From: an uncultured Lachnotalea sp. | GTDB lineage: Bacteria; Bacillota; Clostridia; Lachnospirales; Lachnospiraceae | Direction of reading: 5' to 3' | DNA: 64,000 nt | Assembly (NCBI GenBank): GCA_947066815.1 | Contig: CAMSZT010000001.1 | Location: 177,832 to 241,831, forward strand | Shown here: piece by piece, positions 27,335 to 37,125 of the stretch | Numbering within the stretch: position 1 is the first letter of the stretch | Layout: each line of letters opens with the position of its first letter | Program-made: the position numbers and the translations under genes | Notes under the pieces: generated by a model | What the model was told of the DNA's origin: nothing | Seen by the model: the letters and a program-made list of their open reading frames with translations, nothing else | The model's database searches: none

Positions 27335-27778
27335 TCATTCTCTTCCCAGTATTTTCAGATAATGGATCCCTTCCAGTTGCTCGATGCCCTCCAGCATGGA
27401 AGAAGTGTCTCCGGTGATCGGAAGCACGTCGATGCTCAGCGTCAGAGATGCCACACCGTTGATGGGGATCGTCTGGTTGATCGTCAGGATGTTTCCATTG
27501 TACTCCGCAATGATCTTAAGCACCGCCGACAAAAGCCCCGGCACATCGTCCATCTGCATGACGAAGGTGATCGTCCGTCCCCTGGCATTGTCATGGAAGG
27601 GAAAAATGTCGTCCTTATATTTATAGAAAGAACTCCTGCTGATCCCGGCCCGGTCCGTCGCCTCCTGCACCGAGCAGGCCCGCTCGCTGGCCAGAAGACG
27701 CTTCGCCTCCACGACCTTTAAGAGCACGTCCGGCACGGCCTTATTTCTGACCACATAATACTGATTGTCCTCTGCCAT
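27335..27778 (-). CDS. ACT-domain protein (PheB/UPF0735 family)
   Basis: 147 residues. N-terminal part with a helix-turn-helix-like segment (SVQEATDRAGISRSSFYKYKD) and a C-terminal ACT domain (TITFVMQMDDVPGLLSAVLK). This is the architecture of the family annotated PheB in Bacilli, found beside hom. A regulatory role in aspartate-family or aromatic metabolism is likely but unproven. The ATG at 27778 (MAEDNQYYVV) is chosen because the upstream residues are not conserved and GGAGGCGGGAGG lies before it. Confidence 0.88.
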   Translation of the reverse strand: MAEDNQYYVVRNKAVPDVLLKVVEAKRLLASERACSVQEATDRAGISRSSFYKYKDDIFPFHDNARGRTITFVMQMDDVPGLLSAVLKIIAEYNGNILTINQTIPINGVASLTLSIDVLPITGDTSSMLEGIEQLEGIHYLKILGRE

Positions 27779-27835
27779 TGCCTCCCGCCTCCGAAAACGT
27801 CCGCCTATCAAATACAATTGTTTTTACCACAAAGA

Positions 27836-27864
27836 ATACTAGCATACTTTCCCGGATTATGCAA
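27836..27864 (-). promoter_or_regulatory. Promoter of the ACT protein-hom unit
   Basis: On the minus strand TTGCAT (27859-27864), a 17-base spacer and TAGTAT (27836-27841), 58 bases before the start codon. Confidence 0.6.
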
Positions 27865-27985
27865 CCACTTTTTGCGAAAGAATGCAAATAAGACCACCGT
27901 TCATGTTAAAATAAACTGTAAGATTTTCCGATTCCTGACGAAGTAAAAGATGAGATACCACCGACATGGAGAGGAGGGCGGCAGG

Positions 27986-28549
27986 ATGCAGGAGCAGGAA
28001 TTATTGGAGGCCTTAATGCACACGCCGGAAGCCGGCCTGTCGGCCCTCATGAATCAGTACGCCGGGCTGGTCCGTGCCGTGGTCAGAAGGCGCCTTTCGG
28101 CAGACGTATTTTGTTCCGCCGACGTGGAGGGCTGCGTGGCCGACACCTTCAGCGAATTCTACCTGGAGCTTGACCGGTATGCGTCGGAAAAGGGGAGCAT
28201 CCGCTCCTACCTGTGCGTGATCGCCAGAAACAAGGCCCTGGACCTTCTGCGGCGGCGGTACCGGGAGCGGAACCTGCTCCCCCTGGACGAGGCCCTGGTC
28301 CGTGAGACCGCAGAAGACTCTCTGGAATGCGGACTGGAGGAAGCTGAGATGCGCCGGGCCGTACTTGCGGCGGTAAAGGAGTTCGCAGAGCCGGACCGTG
28401 AGATCCTGCTGCGAAAATTTTATCTGGGAGAGTCGTCCAGGGAGATTGCAGAGAAACTTACGCTCACCGTCTCCAACGTGGACACCAGGACTCACCGGGC
28501 TGTCAAAATGCTGCAGAAGAAACTGAAGGAATGGAGGGAATCGCCGTGA
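27986..28549 (+). CDS. Sigma-70 family RNA polymerase sigma factor (ECF type)
   Basis: 187 residues with sigma region 2 (SADVEGCVADTFSEFYLELD and IRSYLCVIARNKALDLLRRRY) and region 4 (ILLRKFYLGESSREIAEKLTLT, SNVDTRTHRAVKMLQKKL) and nothing between but a linker, the layout of ECF factors. The ATG at 27986 follows GGAGGGCGGCAGG. It overlaps the next gene by four bases, the usual pairing of an ECF factor with its controlling protein. The inducing signal is unknown. Confidence 0.9.
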   Translation: MQEQELLEALMHTPEAGLSALMNQYAGLVRAVVRRRLSADVFCSADVEGCVADTFSEFYLELDRYASEKGSIRSYLCVIARNKALDLLRRRYRERNLLPLDEALVRETAEDSLECGLEEAEMRRAVLAAVKEFAEPDREILLRKFYLGESSREIAEKLTLTVSNVDTRTHRAVKMLQKKLKEWRESP

Positions 28550-30147
28550 AAAAGACTTTGACCGAACTGTTTGATGAATGCAGTCCCGGGGAACTGGATG
28601 CGCTTCTCCCGGAGAAGCTCGACGTACCGATTGAAAATGACGCCCTGGAGCGGATCCGCAAAAAGGCCCTGGAACAGGCATTTCCCCGGGCGGCCCGGCT
28701 AAAACGCCCTTTTTCCGGACGCTCCCGGCCCAAAGGCCCCGGACGCTTCCGGTCCAAACCTCCCCGCTCCGGTCATTCCCACACTCAACTGTGGTTCAAA
28801 GGTGCTGCCGCCGCCTGCCTGGTCCTGGCCGCAGGGCTCCTTGGCTTCTCCTATGTCTCCGAGGCCAGGGAATACCGGGCGGCCCTTCAGTTTTTTGAAG
28901 AAAACGGCCTCTCCGCCGAGGGGCTTGACCGAAAGGACGTAAAATCCGTCTACCGGGATATCACCACCGGGCAGTTCACCTACGGTAAAACAGCCCAGGT
29001 GATCGAAAAGAGCGTGACCGGACGGGTATCCGGAACGGAGATCTTCCAGAGCGGACCAACCCCGGAAGAACTGGAAGCGCTCTGGGACCACCGAAGCCGG
29101 GAGCTTCCAAAGGACGGAATCAGCTATCAGATCCACTACACGGAAAAAACAGACGAAGCCCTGGGCTTCGAGGTCCACGACAAGAGCACTCTGGAGCGGT
29201 ACGAGGACGGCGTCCTGACCTGGACGGCGGAGTTCTCCGATTTTCAGGTCACGGATTTTACCCAGGTCTCAGACGGCACGGCCGTGTGGGGCCATACTCC
29301 CACCTGGTCCAGTGAGCAGCCCTCCTCCGGCTGGGTCGCCAAAGTCGACGAAGGCGGAACGGTCCTGTGGGAAAGGGAGATGGGCCACGGCTTTTGCCGC
29401 GAGTCTGTCTCTGCCATCCTGGACAACGGCGACGGCACCTGGGCGGTGATCAGCCGCGGGGACCTTGCCTATCTCTGCCTGAGCCAGTATTCGGATACGG
29501 GGGAGGAACTGAGCTTCCGGAAGACGGAGGTTGGCAATTACGGCATCTGGAACGCCGCCAGGCTGGAGGACGGATACCTGATCCAGCTTGGCAATAACAT
29601 GAGCGGAGAATTCGCCTCCCTGGCAAAGCTTGACCGGGACGGAACCCTCTCCGGCAGCTTCACCTACACGGGAGACGACTGCCACTACCATCTGAGGGAC
29701 ATGACGGAATATAACGGCCGGGTCTATCTCTCCGCCTATGCCACCCCGAAAGAATCCGGGGATGATTCCGACAACAGCATCTACAGCGAACTCTCCGGGA
29801 TCATGGATCATCTTTTTGACAACCGTCTTTTCGATATCTCCAGCGAAGAACTGACTCCCATGATCCGGGAAAATTATACGGCGGTACTCCTGGTATGCCC
29901 TCCCGGCGGAGGCGCGCCGGAGACCTTTTATGAGGTGAAGGGTTCCCTGGGGGCAGAACTGACGGTAAACGAAGAAGGAGAGCTCCTGTGGGATACAGAA
30001 CGCATCTCCTCCGACTTCTTCTTTTCCCCGGCCACCAGCTCCTTCTCCATCGGCGGCACCTGCCGGGTCTTTTGCTATACCTTTGACGAGGACGGCGCCC
30101 TGGTCCGGCAGGAGGACACGGGACAGACTGTGGATTTCCGCCGTTAG
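28546..30147 (+). CDS. Membrane-anchored regulatory partner of the sigma factor (putative anti-sigma)
   Basis: 533 residues starting at GTG (28546, behind GGAGGG), with GTGA overlapping the sigma gene stop. Cytoplasmic N-terminus (residues 1-75) rich in acidic then basic residues, a single membrane span near 80-100 (AAAACLVLAAGLLGFSYVS), and an outside domain of about 430 residues with repeated beta-strand-like motifs (GGTVLWEREMG, GYLIQLGNNMSGEF), perhaps a beta-propeller. No zinc HxxxCxxC motif is seen, so the anti-sigma role rests on position and topology. Confidence 0.7.
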   Translation: MKKTLTELFDECSPGELDALLPEKLDVPIENDALERIRKKALEQAFPRAARLKRPFSGRSRPKGPGRFRSKPPRSGHSHTQLWFKGAAAACLVLAAGLLGFSYVSEAREYRAALQFFEENGLSAEGLDRKDVKSVYRDITTGQFTYGKTAQVIEKSVTGRVSGTEIFQSGPTPEELEALWDHRSRELPKDGISYQIHYTEKTDEALGFEVHDKSTLERYEDGVLTWTAEFSDFQVTDFTQVSDGTAVWGHTPTWSSEQPSSGWVAKVDEGGTVLWEREMGHGFCRESVSAILDNGDGTWAVISRGDLAYLCLSQYSDTGEELSFRKTEVGNYGIWNAARLEDGYLIQLGNNMSGEFASLAKLDRDGTLSGSFTYTGDDCHYHLRDMTEYNGRVYLSAYATPKESGDDSDNSIYSELSGIMDHLFDNRLFDISSEELTPMIRENYTAVLLVCPPGGGAPETFYEVKGSLGAELTVNEEGELLWDTERISSDFFFSPATSSFSIGGTCRVFCYTFDEDGALVRQEDTGQTVDFRR

Positions 30148-30156
30148 CCCTGAGGT

Positions 30157-30930
30157 TCAGCCGGAAATCGCATCCTTCATGCTCCTCACGTACCTGCCGA
30201 CGTGCTCCGGCGCATCCTTCCCGTACTGCTCCAGCTGTTTCACGATGGCGGAACCGACGATCACGCCGTCGGCCAGCCCGGCCATCCGCCCCGCCTGCTC
30301 CGGCGTGGAGATCCCGAAGCCGATGGCACAGGGGACGTCCGTATTCTGCCGCACCACTTTCACGATGGAGGCGAGATCCGTCTGGATCTCACTTCTGGCC
30401 CCCGTCACGCCAAGGCTGGAGACGATGTACAGAAAGCCCTCCGCCTCCTTCGCGATCATGGCGATCCGGTTCTCCGAGGTGGGGGCGATCAGGGAGATCA
30501 GGTCCACGCCGCAGGCCCGGCAGACCGGAAGAAACTCCCCCTTCTCCTCATAGGGCAGGTCGGGCAGGATCAGCCCGTCGATCCCGACGTCCCGGCAGGC
30601 GGCGAGGAACCGCTCCGCTCCGTAGGAGAAGACCACGTTGGCATAAGTCATGAAGACCAGCGGCACCGTGACATCCTGACGCAGTTCCCTCACAAAGGCA
30701 AAAATCTTGTCCGTGGTGACGCCGCCCTTCAAGGCGCGGAGATTGGCCCCCTGGATCACCGGCCCCTCCGCCGTGGGATCGGAGAAGGGAATGCCCAGCT
30801 CGATCAGGTCGGCGCCGTTTTCCACGGCGGCACGGACCGCGGCCGCCGTGGTCCCGAGGTCCGGGTCCCCGCAGGTGATAAAGGCGATAAACGCTTTTCC
30901 GTTCTCAAATGCATTTTTGATCTTACTCAT
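30157..30930 (-). CDS. trpA: Tryptophan synthase alpha chain
   Basis: Cleaves indole-3-glycerol phosphate to indole and glyceraldehyde phosphate inside the alpha-beta complex. 257 residues: [12 protein letters not shown] near the start, [19 protein letters not shown] with the catalytic glutamate and aspartate, and the phosphate loop [10 protein letters not shown]. The ATG at 30930 lies 8 bases inside the end of trpB with GGGAGG upstream. Last gene of the trp operon, converging on the anti-sigma gene 10 bases away. Confidence 0.97.
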   Translation of the reverse strand: MSKIKNAFENGKAFIAFITCGDPDLGTTAAAVRAAVENGADLIELGIPFSDPTAEGPVIQGANLRALKGGVTTDKIFAFVRELRQDVTVPLVFMTYANVVFSYGAERFLAACRDVGIDGLILPDLPYEEKGEFLPVCRACGVDLISLIAPTSENRIAMIAKEAEGFLYIVSSLGVTGARSEIQTDLASIVKVVRQNTDVPCAIGFGISTPEQAGRMAGLADGVIVGSAIVKQLEQYGKDAPEHVGRYVRSMKDAISG

Positions 30931-32113
30931 GGAGATCCTCCCCTCTGTAGCGGGCAATGGCGGCGCAGTCCTTGTCCCCCCTGCCGGATACGGTGATCAC
31001 GATGATCTTGTCTCTGTCCATGGCCGGTGCCAGCTTCCTGGCGTATGCGACCGCATGGGCCGACTCGATGGCCGGGATGATGCCCTCCGTCCTCGCCAGG
31101 TACTCAAAGGCGCACACGGCTTCCTCGTCGGTGACAGGGACGTACTCCGCCCGGCCGATATCATGGAGCCAGGCATGCTCCGGTCCGATCCCCGGATAAT
31201 CCAGGCCGGCGGAGATGGAGTAGACCGGTGCGATCTGGCCGTACTCGTCCTGGCAGAAGTAGGATTTCATCCCGTGGAAGATGCCCTCACGGCCGGTGTT
31301 GACCGTGGCCGCCGTCGAGGAGGTGTCGATCCCCCGCCCGGCGGCCTCGCACCCGATCAGTCTCACACTCTTCTCCTCGATGAAGTGATAAAAACTTCCG
31401 ATGGCGTTGGAGCCGCCGCCCACACAGGCGATGACCGCATCCGGCAGCCTCCCCTCCTTCTCCAGGATCTGCTCTTTGATCTCCCTCGAGATGACCGCCT
31501 GAAAATCACGGACGATGGTCGGGAAGGGATGGGGGCCCATGACGGAGCCCAGGCAGTAATGGGTGTCGCTTATGCGGGAGGTCCACTCCCGCATGGCCTC
31601 GGAGACCGCGTCCTTGAGGGTCGCCGTCCCGGTCTTTACAGGAATGACCTTGGCCCCCAGAAGCCGCATCCGGTACACGTTGAGGGCCTGACGGACGGTG
31701 TCCTCCTCCCCCATGAAGACCACGCACTCCATGTCCATGAGAGCGGCGGCCGTCGCCGTCGCCACGCCGTGCTGGCCGGCACCCGTCTCGGCGATCAGGC
31801 GGGTCTTCCCCATCTTCTTCGCCAGGAGCGCCTGCCCCAGCACATTGTTGATCTTATGGGCGCCCGTATGGTTCAGATCCTCCCGCTTGAGATAGATCTT
31901 CGCACCGCCCAGATCCCTTGTCATCTTCTCCGCAAAATAGAGGCGGGAGGGCCTTCCGGCATATTCGTTGAAAAGCTCCGCAAGCTCCCGATTAAATTCC
32001 GGGTCGTTCTTGTAGTGTTCGTAGGCTTCTTCCAGCTCGATCACGGCGTTCATGAGCGTCTCCGGAATGTACTGCCCGCCGTGGATCCCGAAGCGTCCCT
32101 TTGGATTTGTCAT
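30923..32113 (-). CDS. trpB: Tryptophan synthase beta chain
   Basis: PLP enzyme joining indole and serine to tryptophan. 396 residues with the [17 protein letters not shown] start, HTGAHKINN holding the PLP lysine, [12 protein letters not shown] and the phosphate-binding GGGSNAIG. All catalytic blocks look intact although the first genes of the operon are broken. Confidence 0.97.
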   Translation of the reverse strand: MTNPKGRFGIHGGQYIPETLMNAVIELEEAYEHYKNDPEFNRELAELFNEYAGRPSRLYFAEKMTRDLGGAKIYLKREDLNHTGAHKINNVLGQALLAKKMGKTRLIAETGAGQHGVATATAAALMDMECVVFMGEEDTVRQALNVYRMRLLGAKVIPVKTGTATLKDAVSEAMREWTSRISDTHYCLGSVMGPHPFPTIVRDFQAVISREIKEQILEKEGRLPDAVIACVGGGSNAIGSFYHFIEEKSVRLIGCEAAGRGIDTSSTAATVNTGREGIFHGMKSYFCQDEYGQIAPVYSISAGLDYPGIGPEHAWLHDIGRAEYVPVTDEEAVCAFEYLARTEGIIPAIESAHAVAYARKLAPAMDRDKIIVITVSGRGDKDCAAIARYRGEDLHE

Positions 32114-32718
32114 CTTCCCTCTTCCTTTCTGACCGCGGCCGCAAAGGCCGCCATTTTCTTTTTATCTTTCCATCCGTCCGTCTCGATGCCGGAGCTCACG
32201 TCCACCCCGTAGGGATGAAGGGTCCGGACCGCCAGGGCCGCCCGCCCTTCGTCAAGCCCCCCGGCAAGAAAAAACGGCCGTCTGATGTTTTTAAGCAGAT
32301 TCCAGTCAAACGGACGCCCCCCGCCCGCACCGGAATCCAACAAAATAAAATCTGCTGCGCTGTCCTTGGCCCCGGCGGCGTCCCTCTCCGTCTCCACCCG
32401 GAAGGCCTGGATGAGCGGCTTTTTCGTGAGCAGCCGCAGCCGTTTTATATAAGCCGCGTCCTCCCGGCCGTGGAGCTGGGCCAGGTCGATGACGCCGCTC
32501 TCCAAAAGCTCTGCCACCTGCTCCGGCTCCTCGTCCACGAACACGCCGACGGCCCGGATCTGCACATCCAGCAGCTTTTTAAGCTCTGCGGCCCGGCCGG
32601 GGCTCACACAGCGCCTGCTCCCCGCCGCAAACACGAAGCCGACATAGTCCGGCCGGATCTCGTTGGCGGCCTCGATGTCACAGGCCCTTGAAAGGCCGCA
32701 GAGCTTGATCCTTGTCAT
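32110..32718 (-). CDS. trpF: Phosphoribosylanthranilate isomerase
   Basis: Converts N-(5-phosphoribosyl)anthranilate to the ribulose form, a TIM-barrel enzyme. 202 residues, starting [19 protein letters not shown] with the catalytic cysteine, then [39 protein letters not shown] and [14 protein letters not shown] overlaps join it with trpC upstream and trpB downstream. Confidence 0.95.
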   Translation of the reverse strand: MTRIKLCGLSRACDIEAANEIRPDYVGFVFAAGSRRCVSPGRAAELKKLLDVQIRAVGVFVDEEPEQVAELLESGVIDLAQLHGREDAAYIKRLRLLTKKPLIQAFRVETERDAAGAKDSAADFILLDSGAGGGRPFDWNLLKNIRRPFFLAGGLDEGRAALAVRTLHPYGVDVSSGIETDGWKDKKKMAAFAAAVRKEEGR

Positions 32719-33497
32719 GGCGTCCCCCGCAGCTCGGCCAGCTTCGCCCTCTTGTCGGCGGCCCTCATCAGCGTCTCGCCCACCAGCACGGCGTCTGCGC
32801 CGATCTCCCGGAGCCGCTCCACGTCCCAGGCGGTCTTCACCCCGCTCTCGGAGACGAACAGCACGTCGGGAGGAATCTGCTCCCGGAGCCTGCGGCTGTT
32901 CTCCGTATCCACGGAGAAATCCTTCAGGTTGCGGTTGTTGACGCCGATCATGCGGGCCCCGGCCCGAAGGGCCGTCTCCACCTCCCCCTCGTCGTGGGCC
33001 TCCACCAGAGCCGACAGCCCCAGTCGGTCACACAGGGCGATGAAGTCCCGAATCTCCTCCTCCCCGAGGATCGAGCAGATCAGGAGGACGGCCGAGGCGC
33101 CCAGGAGCTTCGCCTCATAGATCATGTAGGCATCCACCGTGAAATCCTTCCGCAGACAGGGGACGGATACCTGTTCTGCGATCTCCTGCAGGTATTTATC
33201 CTTTCCCAGGAACCACTTCGGCTCGGTGAGCACGGAGATGCCGTCCGCCCCCGCCGCCTCATATTCCGCCGCGATCTGCAGATAGGGGAAGTCCGGTGCG
33301 ATCAGCCCTTTGGAGGGCGACGCCTGTTTACACTCGCAGATGAAGGAGAGCCCCGGCTTCCCGAGGGCCTTTTCAAAGGCGAACCCTCCCCTCGGAAGCG
33401 CAAAGGCCCGCTTCTCAAGCTCCTCCTCCGAGTTCCTCTGTTTTGCCTGTCTTACCCGTTCTCTGGCATAACCGGCCAGCTCGTCAAGGATCGTCAT
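32715..33497 (-). CDS. trpC: Indole-3-glycerol phosphate synthase
   Basis: Ring-closing decarboxylase making indole-3-glycerol phosphate. 260 residues with FICECKQASPSKGLIAPDF carrying the catalytic lysine, ISVLTEPKWFLG, PCLRKDFTVDAYMIYEA, IGVNNRNLKDFSVD and VSESGVKTAWDV. Open along its whole length and ATGA-coupled to trpF. Confidence 0.96.
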   Translation of the reverse strand: MTILDELAGYARERVRQAKQRNSEEELEKRAFALPRGGFAFEKALGKPGLSFICECKQASPSKGLIAPDFPYLQIAAEYEAAGADGISVLTEPKWFLGKDKYLQEIAEQVSVPCLRKDFTVDAYMIYEAKLLGASAVLLICSILGEEEIRDFIALCDRLGLSALVEAHDEGEVETALRAGARMIGVNNRNLKDFSVDTENSRRLREQIPPDVLFVSESGVKTAWDVERLREIGADAVLVGETLMRAADKRAKLAELRGTP

Positions 33498-33510
33498 ACG
33501 CTGTCTCCTC

Positions 33511-34542
33511 CTATTCTTCCGGGTCCGGCCGGTTGCTGACCTGGGTCAGCCGCTCCAGCGTCTCCAGGGCTTTTCCCGAATCGATCAGCTTCTCCGCCAG
33601 CGAAATGCCCTCTCTCATGCTTCCGGCCTTTCCCCCGATGTAGAGGGACGCCCCCGCATTCATCAGAACCGCATTTCTCTTGTGCCCCGGCTCTCCCTTC
33701 AAGACCGCCAGCGTGATCTTCGCATTCTCCTGTGGCGAGCCGCCCCTAAGCTCTTCCTTCGCACAGCGCACAAAGCCGAATTCTTCCGGCGTGATGACCA
33801 AGGACCGGAACCAGCCGTCCCGGATCTCGCAGACCTTCGTCGGCGCACTCAGCGAAATCTCGTCCAGCTTATCCTGCCCGTACACCACCATGCCCTTTCT
33901 CACGCCGAGGCTCACCAGCACCTGGGCCAGGGGCTCCACCAGGTAATCATCGTACACGCCGAGGAGCTGCATGGAGGGGGAGCCCGGATTGGTGAGGGGC
34001 CCCAGGATATTGAAGACCGTGCGGAAACCCAGCTCCCTCCGGATGGCGCCCACGTATTTCATGGAGGTATGGTATTCCTGGGCAAAGAAGAAGCACATCC
34101 CCACCCGCTCCAAAAGCTCCCGGCATTTCGCCGGGCTCTGGCGGATGTTCACGCCGAGGGCCTCCAGGCAGTCCGCGGTCCCGCACTGGGAGGAAGCGGC
34201 CCGGTTGCCGTGCTTTGCCACCCGGACCCCGCCGGCCGCCGCCACCAGGGCGGAGGTGGTGGAAATGTTGAAGCTCCCGGCATTGTCCCCGCCGGTGCCC
34301 ACGATCTCGAACAGCTCCATGCCGGTCTCCACCTTGGTGGCGTGGGCCCTCATGGCCGCGGCGCAGCCTGCGATCTCGTCCGTGGTCTCCGCCCTGGCGC
34401 TCTTTGTCGACAGGGCCGCAAGGAATGCCGCATTCTGTGTCGGGGAGGTCTCCCCGCTCATGATCTCGTTCATCACCGTGTAGGCCTCGTCATAGGTGAG
34501 ATCCCCCTTGTTCACGATTTTAACGATCGCCTCTTTGATCAT
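33511..34542 (-). CDS. trpD: Anthranilate phosphoribosyltransferase
   Basis: Transfers phosphoribosyl to anthranilate. 343 residues with the PRPP loop [35 protein letters not shown], and [10 protein letters not shown]. Not fused to trpG, which lies just upstream and is broken. The frame itself is intact. Confidence 0.96.
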   Translation of the reverse strand: MIKEAIVKIVNKGDLTYDEAYTVMNEIMSGETSPTQNAAFLAALSTKSARAETTDEIAGCAAAMRAHATKVETGMELFEIVGTGGDNAGSFNISTTSALVAAAGGVRVAKHGNRAASSQCGTADCLEALGVNIRQSPAKCRELLERVGMCFFFAQEYHTSMKYVGAIRRELGFRTVFNILGPLTNPGSPSMQLLGVYDDYLVEPLAQVLVSLGVRKGMVVYGQDKLDEISLSAPTKVCEIRDGWFRSLVITPEEFGFVRCAKEELRGGSPQENAKITLAVLKGEPGHKRNAVLMNAGASLYIGGKAGSMREGISLAEKLIDSGKALETLERLTQVSNRPDPEE

Positions 34543-34545
34543 AAC

Positions 34546-35115
34546 CTATCTCTCCTTTATGAAATTTTCAAGCATCCTTTTTCCGTCCGGCGTCATAATG
34601 GATTCCGGATGGAACTGGACGCCGAAAATGGGATACTGCCTGTGTCTCACCGCCATCACCTCGCCGTCCTCTGCGACGGCGGTGACCGCAAGGCAGTCCG
34701 GAATGGCATCCGCATCGGCGGCCAGGGAATGATACCTGGCCACGAGAACTCGCTCGGGACAGCCCGCAAACAGCGGACAGGACCGGTCAAGCCGGACCTC
34801 CGACTGCTTGCCGTGCATCAGCCGCTTCGCATAGGTGACCGCCCCGCCGAAGGCCGCACAGATCGCCTAGTGCCCCAGGCAGACGCCGAGGGTGGGGATC
34901 TCCTTCCCCAGCGCGAAGGCGGCTTCCATGGTGACACCCGCATCCTCCGGCCTGCCGGGGCCGGGGGAGAGGATGATGCGGTCCGGCCTCATCTCCCGGA
35001 TCTCCTCCACCGTCCGCTCGTCGTTGCGGATAACACGGATGTCCGGCTCCATCTCGCCCACCATCTGGTAAAGATTGTAGGAAAAGCTGTCGTAATTGTC
35101 GATCAGCAAGATCAT
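34546..35115 (-). pseudogene. trpG: Anthranilate synthase glutaminase subunit with an amber codon in the active-site motif
   Basis: Class I glutamine amidotransferase supplying ammonia to TrpE. The frame MILLIDNYDSFSYN runs to the nucleophile block GVCLGH and meets TAG (34868-34870). The same frame then continues AICAAFGGAVTYAKR to the end, with the catalytic histidine and glutamate in FGVQFHPES. The stop replaces the invariant glutamine of GVCLGHQAI (CAG to TAG, one base). No other lesion is seen. The predicted product is an 82-residue fragment without the His/Glu pair. Confidence 0.85.
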
Positions 35116-36142
35116 GCGTCCGCCTCCTTCGCAAGCTTCAGCGCGTTCACCACGGCCTTCGCCTTGTTGATGCACTCCTCGAATTCCTTTTCCGGAACGG
35201 AATCGGCCACGATCCCCGCCCCCGACCGCACGAACACCCGGCCGTTTTTCTTGTAGGCGATCCGGATGGCGATGCAGGTGTCCATATTTCCCGCAAAATC
35301 AATGTATCCGATCGCACCGCCGTAGATTCCCCTCTTGTTGTTTTCCAGCTCCCCGATAAGCTGGCAGGCCCTGATCTTGGGTGCACCGGAAAGGGTTCCC
35401 GCCGGCAGGACCGCCTCGATGGCGTCCAGGGCGTCGCACTCCTCTCGGATCTCCCCCCGCACGGTGGAGCCGATGTGCATCACGTGGGAAAACAGTTCGA
35501 TCGAGTGCAGCTTTTCCACCCGGACCGTCCCGAACCTGCTGATCTTTCCCAGGTCGTTCCGCCCCAGGTCCACCAGCATGTTGTGCTCGGCAAGCTCCTT
35601 CTCGTCCGCCAGAAGCTCCCGCTCCAGCGCCTGATCCTCCTCGTGGTTCCTGCCCCTCGGCCTGGTCCCCGCCAGGGGAAAGGCGTGCAGCACGCCGTCC
35701 TCCAGCCGGACCAGGGTCTCCGGGGAAGCCCCCGCCACCTCTGCGTCCGTGCCGGAAAAATAAAATAGGAAAAGTAACCGACCAGTCCTCCCGTAAAAGG
35801 GGGAAGGTATCCAAAGCGGGGGCTTCTGTGATCGGCCAGGATCTGGCGGAGGCACCCGGATGGATCCTCCGTCCGGAACGTCAGGCTGCCGACCCTCATC
35901 TCCCCGTCCACGCAGGTGATCTCCATCTTCGGGTCAAAACCCAGAAAGGTGTAGCGCCCCCATTTGTCATCCGCCCGGGCCGACTCCAGCATGTAGCAGT
36001 GGACGGACACGTTCTTCAGGATCCTCAATGCCTCCATGGGTGTGATGAAATCCGACAGGATTTCGCAGCTCACCGGCAGCACCCGGTATTCTCCCGCGGC
36101 TGCGATCCTCCTGACCTCATCCAGTTCCGGTAAAAATTTCAT
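35112..36142 (-). pseudogene. trpE: Anthranilate synthase component I with internal deletion and frameshift
   Basis: First enzyme of tryptophan synthesis from chorismate. Residues 1-126 are normal up to FTGGLVGYFSY, then at about 35764 the sequence jumps, in another frame, to FYFSGTDAEVAGASPETLVRL, which belongs some 140-150 residues further along. From there to the end (SGAPKIRACQLIGELE, GAGIVADSVPEKEFEE) it is intact. Total length is about 343 codons against about 490 for the family. Short T/C-rich direct repeats at the junction (TTTTCCTAT and TTTTATTTTTCC) suggest slipped deletion. Cannot be functional. Confidence 0.92.
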
Positions 36143-36205
36143 GGTCTTCCTCCTCCCGGCATCCGTGTTCCTTTCGGGCGGGGGACCAGCCCCCGGCCGC
36201 CGCGC

Positions 36206-36253
36206 GGCTCGTGCGCCGCCTTAGCGGCTACTCCCTCTGCACGAGCCTGTGCA
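36206..36253. repeat. Two-state hairpin repeat, family 3, copy 1
   Basis: GGCTCGTGC (36206-36214) pairs with GCACGAGCC (36239-36247) around an inner hairpin GCCGC/GCGGC. Alternatively TGCAC (36238-36242) pairs with GTGCA (36249-36253), which excludes the long stem. It lies directly behind the U-run of the T-box terminator and 64 bases before trpE. A relative with different but paired bases is at 42279. Confidence 0.65.
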
Positions 36254-36254
36254 G

Positions 36255-36590
36255 AAAAAAAAACGCCCCTGACAGAATGATAAACTCTGTCAAGGACGAA
36301 TCACATATCTTGATAAAGATCCGATACGATCCGCGGTGCCACCTTGCATTCACGGCATGACCCGTGCCCTTAGCAGGATACCTGCATATCCCCGGCAACT
36401 AACGTATGCCTCACGTTGCAGAATACTCTGTAAGACCCTCTTCTCCCGGGATCTCACATTTGACTGCACCCTCGGCGGCCCATTTGACAACTTGTTTCTT
36501 ACCTGACTCTCAGCATCGCAGGCTCTCTGTAAAGGCATCATCGCCGTTATCTCCGCTTCAACGGTTTGGCTTATGGATTTTTAAAACTTT
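36255..36590 (-). promoter_or_regulatory. T-box riboswitch of the trp operon with its terminator
   Basis: The universal T-box sequence GGTGGCACCGCGG is at 36331-36343 (minus strand), preceded by about 240 bases of stem I-III region with the CAGAGAGCC-type block. It is followed by a terminator whose stem CCTTGACAGA/TCTGTCAGGG ends in nine U residues (36252-36297). The RNA reads the charging state of a tRNA. Tryptophan specificity is inferred from the operon, and I did not prove the specifier codon. The element looks intact although the first two genes it controls are not. Confidence 0.92.
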
Positions 36591-36594
36591 TCAA

Positions 36595-36623
36595 AGTATA
36601 GCACGTTTCTTTCCGGGTGTCAA
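36595..36623 (-). promoter_or_regulatory. Promoter of the trp operon
   Basis: On the minus strand TTGACA (36618-36623), a 17-base spacer and TATACT (36595-36600), just before the T-box leader. Confidence 0.88.
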
Positions 36624-36639
36624 GGGCGGGATCCTCCTG

Positions 36640-37107
36640 TTACCGGGCTTTCCCGCTCACCTGCTCCACCACCAGACGGAAAACCGCCGTGCGGGGCATG
36701 ACTGCCTGGTTAAAGGTATGCTCCTCTTTGTGATAATGCCCCATCAATGCGCACAGCGCCCCATATTTTTCTTCCTCCGGGACCGGCTCGATCCTGCCCC
36801 GCCCGATGACGCTCTCATATTTCATCGTACAGGAGCAGCCGTCCTTCCCCTCTGTGAGCACCAGCTCGTGGGAACAGTCCATCTCGAAACCGGCCCGGCT
36901 ATCCTCTGCGATCAGCTCATGTTTCCTTCCCTCCGCGGCCCCGTGAAAATACAAAACGATCTGCCCGTCTTTTTCCTCCATCCCGAAATTTAAGGGCAGG
37001 ATATAGGGATATCCCCCATCATTGAGTGCCAGCCGGCACACATCGCACTTTTTTATGACCTCAATGATCTGATCCCTGTCTTTGATCTCTCTGTCGCTCC
37101 TTCTCAT
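36640..37107 (-). CDS. Pyridoxamine 5'-phosphate oxidase family (NimA-like) protein
   Basis: 155 residues of the split-barrel flavin-binding fold: MRRSDREIKDRDQIIEVIKKCDVCRL-type start (shown here only in part), YPYILPLNFGMEE, LYFHGAAEGRKHELI and CTMKYESVIGRGRIE. These small proteins resemble 5-nitroimidazole reductases (NimA), but most have no known substrate. GGAAGGAGAC precedes the ATG. It follows a short unknown gene and the FGGY kinase in the same direction. Confidence 0.85.
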   Translation of the reverse strand: MRRSDREIKDRDQIIEVIKKCDVCRLALNDGGYPYILPLNFGMEEKDGQIVLYFHGAAEGRKHELIAEDSRAGFEMDCSHELVLTEGKDGCSCTMKYESVIGRGRIEPVPEEEKYGALCALMGHYHKEEHTFNQAVMPRTAVFRLVVEQVSGKAR

Positions 37108-37125
37108 CTTTGTCTCCTTCCGGAT

